Assembly (NCBI GenBank): GCA_937890875.1
Contig: CALAEB010000036.1
Span: 1 to 11,126 of the forward strand
Direction of reading: 5' to 3'
Source: an uncultured Anaerolineaceae bacterium
Lineage (GTDB): Bacteria > Chloroflexota > Anaerolineae > Anaerolineales > Anaerolineaceae
DNA: 11,126 bases
Under the pieces are notes generated by a model. It searched no databases and had not been told where the DNA came from. It saw only the letters and a list, made by a program, of their open reading frames with translations. Shown here in pieces: positions 5,853 through 11,126 of this stretch; position 1 is the first letter of the stretch, and every line of letters begins with the position of its first letter. Position numbers and translations under genes: made by a program.

Positions 5853-8026
5853 AAAGATTCGATAAAGTGTGGTTGAAGTTTGTGCGCCTCCATGCGCTCC
5901 ATGTCCTCCCGGATCGCCATCACCCGATGGACGTCCATTGTGTCCTCAGTCAGGGCGTTCTCATCAATGAGCTTCAGCAGCGCACCCCGATCAAGGGAGT
6001 GGTCAACCACCTCGTTGAGCCTGCTGCGCACATCTTCCTGATTGTTGTAGCGTACTGCTTCGATGAGCAACTCACGGAGCGACTTGTTATTGAAAGTCAG
6101 CTTGCCGAGAACGTCAAAGACCTTGCCATGCAGCGCTTCCCGCTCCTGTTCCAGCTTTTCGAACAGCCGCTGGAAAACCATGCCTTCGCGGGTTTCCTTC
6201 GCCACGAGATTCCACAGGTGGCAGACCTCGGTCTGGCCGATGCGGTGGATCCGCCCGAAACGCTGCTCAAGCCGGTTGGGGTTCCAAGGCAGGTCGTAGT
6301 TGACCATCAGATGCGCCCGCTGCAGGTTGATGCCTTCTCCTGCGGCGTCGGTGGCGATGAGTATCCGCACGATTTTGTCCTGCTTGAACAGTTCCTCGAC
6401 TCTGCGCCGCTCGTCCCGGAGCAACCCGCCATGGATGGTTACGACGGCTTCCTCACTGCCGAGCAGTGAGCGGATTTTATCTGTCAGGTAGCGGAGCGTG
6501 TCACGGTGTTCGGTGAAGATGATCAGTTTCTCCCGGACACCCTCCGCGCCAAACATGTTGCTGTTGTCCTGTAAAAGCTGGGATAGTTCGTCCCATTTGC
6601 GGTCCTCGCCGCTTTGGCGCACATCGTTGGCCGCGCGCTCCAGCCTTTTCAGCGTGGCGATTTCAGCTTCCAGTTCCGCAATCGTCTGCGAAGCGGAGGC
6701 CTGGTCAACGACTTTTTCCTCCGTGTCCTCCAGCTCCGCTGATGGCATATCGTCATCATCGTAGTCGTCATCGCTTGGAACGACGTATTCAACCGCGCGT
6801 TTGCCGAGCCGTTCCTCAGCGAGGCGGCTTTCCAAACGTTCCCGGCGGCGTTTCAAGGACTGATAAATGGCTTCGGGTGAGGATGCCAGCCTGCGCTGCA
6901 GGATAGTCAGGGCAAAACCGACTGTGTTTTTGCGATCTTTATCGAGGTTGTCGGCGCGGTTGAACTCCTCCTGGACGTAGTTTGTCACAGCAGCGTAGAG
7001 CGACGCTTCTTTCGGAGAAAGGTCATAGTTGACCGTATACGCGCGGCGTTCCGGGAATAACGGTGTGCCGTCGAATTTGAGCAGGTCCTCTTTCACAAGG
7101 CGGCGCATCACGTCGGACACATCCACCGCCTGATTGCCGCTTCGCGCCACGCCTTCAAAACGGTCCTGATTGATGAGTGACATGAAAAGCTGGAAGTCTT
7201 CCTCTTTGCCGTTGTGCGGTGTGGCGGTCAGGAGCAGGAAGTGCCGCGTTATGGAGGACAGCAGCCGCCCAAGCTGAAACCGCTTGGTGTATTTGATTTC
7301 GCCGCCCCAGACCGTGGCGGACATCTTGTGGGCTTCGTCGCAGACGATTAAATCCCAGTCGGTTGCCTTCAGCTTCTCCTGAATCTCCTCATTGCGGGAA
7401 AGCTTATCCAGACGGACGATGCAGAGGTTTGCCTCCGTGAATACGTTTCCCGTAACGGCGGATTCGATGCGGTCGTTTGTCAGAATATCAAACCGCAGAT
7501 TGAATTTGCGGTAGAGTTCGTCCTGCCATTGTTCCGCCAGGTTTCCGGGCGAGACGATCATGCAGCGTTTCAGGTCGCCGCGTACCAGCAGCTCCTTCAG
7601 GAAGAGCCCGGTCATGATCGTTTTGCCGGCGCCGGGGTCGTCCGCCAGAATGTAGCGGAGTGGCAGACGCGGCAGCATTTCCTGATAAACGGCTGAAATC
7701 TGGTGCGGCAGCGGCTCAATGGCTGAGGTATGTACGGCGAGGTACGGGTCGAAGAGGTGGGCGAGGTTGATGCGGTAAGCTTCCGAAGTGAGCCGCAAGA
7801 GATCGGCGTCCGCGTCAAAACTCCAGGGCAGGCTGCCGTCCGCTGCGTCCAGCCGCTCTTCGTCTTCGCGAAACAGAATCTGCTCGGCGACCTGTCCGGC
7901 GGCGGTTTTGAACGTGACGGTCATGGCGTTGGTGCCGTGCCATTTGACGGCGACCACACTCACCGGCGAGCCGCCTGCTATGCCGACGACGTTTGCTCCT
8001 ACGGTTATTTCTTCAAGTCGAGCCAT
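5588..8026 (-). CDS. SNF2-family helicase, N-terminal part (DrmD-like), frameshifted
   Basis: This superfamily 2 DNA translocase/helicase has all core motifs. They are Walker A DDPGAGKT (129-136), DEAH (230-233), motif III LLLTATPHNG (264-273), motif IV FTEHRDT (504-510), motif V ATDAAGEGINLQ (558-569) and motif VI QRFGRIHRIGQ (588-598). An acidic stretch (418-436) and a charged coil separate the two RecA lobes. The DDP form of motif I and a C-terminal DUF3883 are typical of defence-linked SNF2 proteins such as DISARM DrmD. The start ATG at 8026 has AAGGA 6 nt upstream. Homology runs to residue 724 or so (IESF); the remaining 87 residues, down to 5588, are out-of-frame and Ser/Arg/Cys-rich, so they are spurious. 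The true continuation is in the next frame. It is the first gene of the minus-strand module and probably translocates on or remodels foreign DNA. Confidence 0.85.
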   Translation of the reverse strand: MARLEEITVGANVVGIAGGSPVSVVAVKWHGTNAMTVTFKTAAGQVAEQILFREDEERLDAADGSLPWSFDADADLLRLTSEAYRINLAHLFDPYLAVHTSAIEPLPHQISAVYQEMLPRLPLRYILADDPGAGKTIMTGLFLKELLVRGDLKRCMIVSPGNLAEQWQDELYRKFNLRFDILTNDRIESAVTGNVFTEANLCIVRLDKLSRNEEIQEKLKATDWDLIVCDEAHKMSATVWGGEIKYTKRFQLGRLLSSITRHFLLLTATPHNGKEEDFQLFMSLINQDRFEGVARSGNQAVDVSDVMRRLVKEDLLKFDGTPLFPERRAYTVNYDLSPKEASLYAAVTNYVQEEFNRADNLDKDRKNTVGFALTILQRRLASSPEAIYQSLKRRRERLESRLAEERLGKRAVEYVVPSDDDYDDDDMPSAELEDTEEKVVDQASASQTIAELEAEIATLKRLERAANDVRQSGEDRKWDELSQLLQDNSNMFGAEGVREKLIIFTEHRDTLRYLTDKIRSLLGSEEAVVTIHGGLLRDERRRVEELFKQDKIVRILIATDAAGEGINLQRAHLMVNYDLPWNPNRLEQRFGRIHRIGQTEVCHLWNLVAKETREGMVFQRLFEKLEQEREALHGKVFDVLGKLTFNNKSLRELLIEAVRYNNQEDVRSRLNEVVDHSLDRGALLKLIDENALTEDTMDVHRVMAIREDMERMEAHKLQPHFIESFSWKPSRMSVAKSASAKRAAMRSPPCRLPSATAICRLASASRCCKDMSGSASTRHSAIFRDNRRLRCSRRAIHCWRQPSTWCVSGTPM
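5849..5857 (-). other. Single-base frameshift in the helicase gene
   Basis: On the minus strand, the homologous frame passes from ...ATC GAA TCT TT to CTC CTG GAA GCC within this segment. The change equals one missing base (or a -1 shift). Both sides are good SNF2-DUF3883 protein, and the frame-zero continuation is not protein-like. The local bases are GAATCTTTCTCC, with no X-XXY-YYZ slippery heptamer in the right phase, so programmed -1 frameshifting is unlikely. A real mutation or an assembly error are the two options. Confidence 0.75.
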
Positions 8027-8047
8027 TACCCATCCTTAATTTCTTTG

Positions 8048-8053
8048 ATTATA
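8048..8053 (-). promoter_or_regulatory. Possible -10 box for the helicase gene
   Basis: A perfect TATAAT on the minus strand lies 22 bp before the start codon at 8026. No good -35 lies 16-18 bp upstream (the hexamer there reads about CTGATG). A TTGACA is present, but only 4 bp upstream of the TATAAT, which is too close to pair with it. Confidence 0.35.
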
Positions 8054-8116
8054 TTTCTGTCAAAAAATCACATCAGTTTATAATGTTCTGGGAATTTTCG
8101 AACAGAATGTCTGTGT

Positions 8117-8276
8117 TTATGTTAGTTTCAGATGCTCAGCAATCCTTTCATCGTTCCATGAATGGCCTGTGTTTATTATGACATCAAGCCCTGCCTTTTG
8201 CAACAGCAATTCGAAAAGTGCGTGGAATCCTTCCGAATAAAATGGACATTTTGCGACTGTGAAGCGCTCCTGTCAT
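8117..8276 (-). pseudogene. Possible small broken gene upstream of the helicase
   Basis: The minus-strand frame 8272 to 8117 encodes 51 residues that look like real protein (FTVAKCPFYSEGFHALFELL, then KAGLDVIINTGHSWNDERIA) and ends in TAA. No in-frame start precedes it; a TGA lies directly upstream (8273-8275). An ATG at 8276 with GGAG about 8 nt upstream opens the neighbouring frame, so one lost or gained base at codon 2 would join a good start to this sequence. I do not recognise the family. It may instead be a truncated gene end or chance. Confidence 0.3.
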
Positions 8277-8303
8277 CTCTGTTTCTCCGTCCGAAAAATC
8301 CGC

Positions 8304-8344
8304 AAAAAAAAGCAACAGATGCCATTGCTGTCCATTATTTTTTT
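8304..8344 (-). terminator. Weak terminator-like hairpin with T run
   Basis: AGCAA (8311-8315) and TTGCT (8325-8329) can pair across a 9-nt loop. On the minus strand the hairpin is followed directly by eight T (8304-8311). On the plus strand a run of seven T (8338-8344) follows 8 nt later. The stem is only 5 bp, and no gene clearly ends here, so the function is doubtful. Confidence 0.2.
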
Positions 8345-8348
8345 GATC

Positions 8349-8378
8349 AGGCCACCGTATAATTTATCTGAACGGCCT
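8349..8378 (+). promoter_or_regulatory. Probable -10 box and flanking inverted repeat for the phosphorylase operon
   Basis: A perfect TATAAT at 8358-8363 lies 41 bp before the start codon. No clear -35 is seen (TTATTT at 17-bp spacing). The box is bracketed by AGGCC-AC-CGT (8349 onward) and ACGGCCT (8372-8378), an imperfect inverted repeat that could be an operator overlapping the promoter or an RNA hairpin in the leader. The operator reading is inference. Confidence 0.35.
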
Positions 8379-8404
8379 TTCAACGGAAAACAGGAAAAAT
8401 TGAT

Positions 8405-10807
8405 ATGAAATACGGTTATTTTGATAACGACGAAAAAGAGTATGTGATTGACCGAGTGGATCTGCCGGTTTCCTGGACCAATTACATCGGCACGCAAAAA
8501 ATGTGCGGCGTGTTTAATCACACTGCCGGCGGCTATATTTTTTATGATTCCCCGGAATATCACCGGATCACCCGGTTCCGTCCGAACGGCGTCCCGATGG
8601 ACTTCCCCGGCCACTACGTCTACCTGCGCGACGACGCGGATGGTGACTTCTGGAGCGTCTCCTGGCAGCCGGTTGGCAAACCGCTCGATCAGGGGAGCTG
8701 GCAGTGCCGGCACGGTCTGTCCTATTCCGTCTACAGCAGCGACTACAAAGGCATTCAGGCCTCGCAGACACTGTTCGTCGCCATGGATGACCCGGTCGAA
8801 ATCTGGGATGTCCGCATCCGCAACACCGGCCCGGACGTCCGCAGCCTGAGCGTCTTCTCCTATCTTGAATTCTCCTTCCATCACATCGACATGGACAACC
8901 GCAACTTTCAGATGAGCCTCTACGCCAGCGGGTCACGCTGCGTGGACGGCATCATCGAAAACGACCTGTACTACGAGGAGCATGGCTATCAATTCTTCAC
9001 CGCGACCTTTGACGCGGACGGCTTCGATTCCATGCGGGACAGCTTCATCGGGCCATACCGGACCGAGCGCAACCCGCTCGCGGTCGAACGCGGCGCTTGC
9101 AGCGGCAGCTTCGAGAATGGCGGCAACCACTGCGGTTCGCTGCACAAAAAATTGACACTACGGCCCGGAGAGGAAATCCGTCTGATTTTCCTGCTGGGCG
9201 AAGGCGGGATCGAGGCCGGCAGGCAGATGCGCGAAAAATATGCCGATCCCGCGGTAGTGGATCAGCAGTTCGCGTTGCTGAAAGCCTTTTGGGCTGAGAA
9301 AACCGGCAAACTGCAGATCCGCACCCCGGACGAAGGGATGAACACGCTGATCAACATCTGGACGCTTTATCAAAGCGAGATCAACGTCATGTTCTCCCGC
9401 TTTTCCTCCTTTATCGAAGTCGGCGGCCGCACCGGGTTGGGCTATCGGGATACCGCGCAGGACGCGATGAGCATTCCGCACTCGAACCCGCAGAAATGTA
9501 AGAACCGCATTGTTGAACTGCTGCGCGCGCTGACAACGCAGGGCTATGGGATTCATCTGTTTGAACCGGCCTGGTTCGAGCCGGAGAAAAAGCAGCAGTC
9601 CTTCAAATCCCCCACCGTTATCCCCACGCCGGACAAGTCGACCATTGTTCATGGACTGAAAGACGTCTGCTCGGATGACGCGCTTTGGCTGGTCGGCACG
9701 GTTGTCAATTTCATCAAGGAAACCGGCGATTTCGCTTTCCTGTGGCAGGAGGTCACCTATGCCGACGGCGGCAGCGGGTCGGTTTATGAGCACCTGCAGC
9801 GCATCCTCGATTTTTCTCACGAACAGGTCGGACGGAACGGCATTTGCAAAGGGCTGCGCGCGGATTGGAACGATTGCCTGAATTTGGGCGGCGGCGAGAG
9901 CGCGCTGGTCAGTTTCCTGCATTACTGGGCGCTGGTCCAGTTCGCGGAATTAGCAACGTTCGCCGGCAAAGACGATGACGCGGTGAAATACCGGGAGATC
10001 GCGGAACAGGTACGGCTGACTTGTGAGGATGTGCTGTGGGATGGCAGCTGGTATATCCGCGGCATTACCGCCGACGGCAGAAAAATCGGCACACACACGG
10101 ACAAGGAAGGCCGGGTTCATTTGGAGAGCAACGCCTGGGCGGTTTTGTCCGGGCTGGCGTCGCCGGAACGCGGCCGGCGCTGCATGGCGGCGGTGGAGGA
10201 GCACCTGTTCACGGAATACGGGCTGATGCTGAACGCGCCGCCTTACACAGTTCCGGATGACGGGATCGGTTTTGTGACGCGCGTTTATCCCGGTTTGAAA
10301 GAGAACGGCGCGATTTTCTCCCACCCTAACCCCTGGGCATGGGGCGCGCTGTGCCGGCTGGGCAACGGCAGCGGCGGGAAACGATTTTATGATGCGGTTT
10401 CGCCCTATAATCAGGATGATCACATTGAAGTCCGCCAGTCAGAGCCGTATTCCTATTGCCAGTTTGTGGTCGGGAAGGCGCATCCGGCTTTTGGCAGGGC
10501 GCGGCATCCGTTTATGACCGGTTCGGCCGGCTGGGCATATTTTGCGGTGACGCAGTACATGCTGGGGATCAAGCCCGGGTTTGATTCACTGACGGTCGAT
10601 CCCTGTATCCCGGCGGATTGGAAAGCGTTCAGCGCCGAGCGGGTGTGGCGCGGTGCGACTTATCGGATCCAGGTGTTGAATCCGGAAGGGGTTGAGCGGG
10701 GTGTGAAATCGATTGTGTGCGACGGAAAAGCCGTTCCGGCCATTTCGTCCGCGCCGGCAGGCAGTTTGGTTGACGTAAAAATTATGATGGGAGCGAATAA
10801 TTTATGA
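8405..10807 (+). CDS. chbP: GH94 phosphorylase, probable N,N'-diacetylchitobiose phosphorylase
   Basis: This 800-residue intracellular enzyme predicted to split N,N'-diacetylchitobiose with phosphate into GlcNAc-1-phosphate and GlcNAc. No signal peptide is present. The start MKYGYFDNDEKEYVI, the length and long blocks throughout match my memory of Vibrio chitobiose phosphorylase (801 residues) better than cellobiose phosphorylases. Visible landmarks are SFIEVGGRTGLGYRDTAQDA (335-354, phosphate-site Arg348), the catalytic Asp in GLRADWNDCLNLGGGE (Asp490), GRVHLESN (569-576), FSHPNPWAW (638-646, His640) and TGSAGWAYFAVT (705-716, phosphate-site Thr705/Gly706). The N-terminal third is the beta-sandwich and the rest the (alpha/alpha)6 barrel. 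The start has AGGA 9 nt upstream. The stop overlaps the next start by 4 bp, and the mutase partner supports GlcNAc-1-phosphate as product. Cellobiose or another beta-disaccharide cannot be excluded by eye. The reading frame is intact, and the GC-rich codon use differs from 2888-4460. Confidence 0.87.
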   Translation: MKYGYFDNDEKEYVIDRVDLPVSWTNYIGTQKMCGVFNHTAGGYIFYDSPEYHRITRFRPNGVPMDFPGHYVYLRDDADGDFWSVSWQPVGKPLDQGSWQCRHGLSYSVYSSDYKGIQASQTLFVAMDDPVEIWDVRIRNTGPDVRSLSVFSYLEFSFHHIDMDNRNFQMSLYASGSRCVDGIIENDLYYEEHGYQFFTATFDADGFDSMRDSFIGPYRTERNPLAVERGACSGSFENGGNHCGSLHKKLTLRPGEEIRLIFLLGEGGIEAGRQMREKYADPAVVDQQFALLKAFWAEKTGKLQIRTPDEGMNTLINIWTLYQSEINVMFSRFSSFIEVGGRTGLGYRDTAQDAMSIPHSNPQKCKNRIVELLRALTTQGYGIHLFEPAWFEPEKKQQSFKSPTVIPTPDKSTIVHGLKDVCSDDALWLVGTVVNFIKETGDFAFLWQEVTYADGGSGSVYEHLQRILDFSHEQVGRNGICKGLRADWNDCLNLGGGESALVSFLHYWALVQFAELATFAGKDDDAVKYREIAEQVRLTCEDVLWDGSWYIRGITADGRKIGTHTDKEGRVHLESNAWAVLSGLASPERGRRCMAAVEEHLFTEYGLMLNAPPYTVPDDGIGFVTRVYPGLKENGAIFSHPNPWAWGALCRLGNGSGGKRFYDAVSPYNQDDHIEVRQSEPYSYCQFVVGKAHPAFGRARHPFMTGSAGWAYFAVTQYMLGIKPGFDSLTVDPCIPADWKAFSAERVWRGATYRIQVLNPEGVERGVKSIVCDGKAVPAISSAPAGSLVDVKIMMGANNL

Positions 10808-11126
10808 TCCATTTTGGCACAGGCGGCTGGCGGGCGATTATCGGAGATGGATTTACCAAAGCGAATGTGCAGTTGTTGGCGAAAGCGCTCGCGGCATTGA
10901 TCAAAACCGAGGGTTGTGCGGCAAGGGGAATCTGCATCGGATATGACCGCCGTTTCCTTTCCAAAGAAGCCGCGCAGTGGGCCGCGGAGGTTTTCGCGGC
11001 GGAAGGCGTCCGCTGTTACATGGTGGATCGGGAAGCGCCGACGCCGCTGATCATGTTTGCGGTCAAAAAAATGGAATTGCCATTCGGCATGGCGGTCACG
11101 GCCAGCCATAACCCGGCGATTTATAA
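10804..11126 (+). CDS. Phosphohexomutase (phosphoglucomutase/phosphomannomutase family), 5' part; probable GlcNAc-phosphate mutase
   Basis: The first 107 residues of an alpha-D-phosphohexomutase are present; the gene runs off the right edge. The N-terminus MIHFGTGGWRAIIGDGFT is the family start. YDRR (47-50) and the active-site phosphoserine loop TASHNP (Ser101) follow. This loop carries the phosphate that is exchanged between C1 and C6 of the sugar. The ATG overlaps the stop of the GH94 gene in an ATGA, with GGGAG about 10 nt upstream, so the two are translationally coupled. The pairing suggests that it converts GlcNAc-1-phosphate from chitobiose phosphorolysis to GlcNAc-6-phosphate, as in the Vibrio chitin cluster. 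Glucose-1-phosphate would be the substrate if the GH94 enzyme used cellobiose. Confidence 0.88.
   Translation, partial: MIHFGTGGWRAIIGDGFTKANVQLLAKALAALIKTEGCAARGICIGYDRRFLSKEAAQWAAEVFAAEGVRCYMVDREAPTPLIMFAVKKMELPFGMAVTASHNPAIY

Larger units (their letters stand above)
8027..8404. other. Divergent intergenic region between helicase and phosphorylase
   Basis: This is 378 bp of AT-rich DNA between two divergently transcribed genes. It contains a -10 box for each direction, a 51-codon minus-strand open stretch without a start (8117-8272), and a small hairpin with A and T runs (8304-8344). No tRNA, repeat array or transposon end is visible. It marks the border between the metabolic operon and the defence-like module. 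Confidence 0.7.

Noticed and set aside
5849..5857. Programmed -1 frameshift in the helicase
   Set aside because: No canonical slippery heptamer lies in phase and no obvious downstream stimulatory stem was seen. A plain indel is simpler.
4803..5876. 357-codon plus-strand open frame opposite the helicase C-terminal part
   Set aside because: It is a shadow of GC-rich coding on the minus strand. The His/Arg-rich peptide has no recognisable domain, while the minus strand encodes a clear DUF3883 protein.
164..8026. Complete class 1 DISARM locus
   Set aside because: Only the methylase-like and helicase-like genes are present. No DrmA helicase, DrmB or PLD-type DrmC is encoded in the window.
9158..9922. 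254-codon minus-strand open frame, and other long antisense frames within the GH94 gene
   Set aside because: They are antisense shadows of a strongly conserved GH94 enzyme, with no ribosome site or domain of their own.
8405..10807. Cellobiose phosphorylase
   Set aside because: It is the same GH94 family, but the N-terminus, length and conserved blocks fit chitobiose phosphorylase better. It is kept only as a less likely alternative.

Overview
The window joins a metabolic operon on the right (plus strand, 8405 to the right edge) to a decaying, defence-like DNA-modification module on the left (minus strand, 8026 down to 164). It looks like a chromosomal segment of an uncultured, probably anaerobic, glycan-degrading bacterium. 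No feature fixes the phylum. The sugar-phosphorylase style fits groups such as Lentisphaerota, Kiritimatiellota, Spirochaetota or Clostridia, but that is only a guess.

Layout, left to right. At 7-168 there are two opposed arrays of degenerate 7-bp repeats. At 164-2887 (-) lies a DUF1156 / COG1743-type Zn-ribbon adenine DNA methylase. At 2898-3189 (-) lies a broken gene, probably a trypsin-like peptidase with its middle removed. At 3192-4109 (-) is an intact BRO-family (Bro-N, DinD-like) protein. At 4129-4458 (-) is an orphan half of a DUF3883 domain. At 4460-4536 is another heptad array. At 4497-8026 (-) is a SNF2-family helicase with its own C-terminal DUF3883 domain, split by a one-base frameshift near 5849-5857. 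A divergent intergenic region of 378 bp (8027-8404) follows. At 8405-10807 (+) is a GH94 phosphorylase, very probably N,N'-diacetylchitobiose phosphorylase. It overlaps by 4 bp a phosphohexomutase (10804 onward) that runs off the window.

The helicase and methylase, transcribed in that order, resemble the DrmD / DrmMI-type pair of class 1 DISARM phage defence, but no drmA, drmB or drmC lies between or directly after them. The AT-richer stretch 2888-4460 between them holds a BRO gene and two gene remnants and looks like a guest segment. The helicase frameshift suggests that the module is inactive in this sequence, unless the missing base is an assembly error.

The chitobiose phosphorylase and mutase make a coherent pathway: phosphorolysis of (GlcNAc)2 to GlcNAc-1-phosphate plus GlcNAc, then isomerisation of GlcNAc-1-phosphate to GlcNAc-6-phosphate.

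The most unusual signal is a family of degenerate heptanucleotide repeats (consensus about CACTNTG on the plus strand, CANAGTG in the sense of the minus-strand genes). They sit at the 3' ends of both large minus-strand genes, supply their stop codons, encode the last residues of the helicase, and also interrupt the coding sequence inside its DUF3883 domain.
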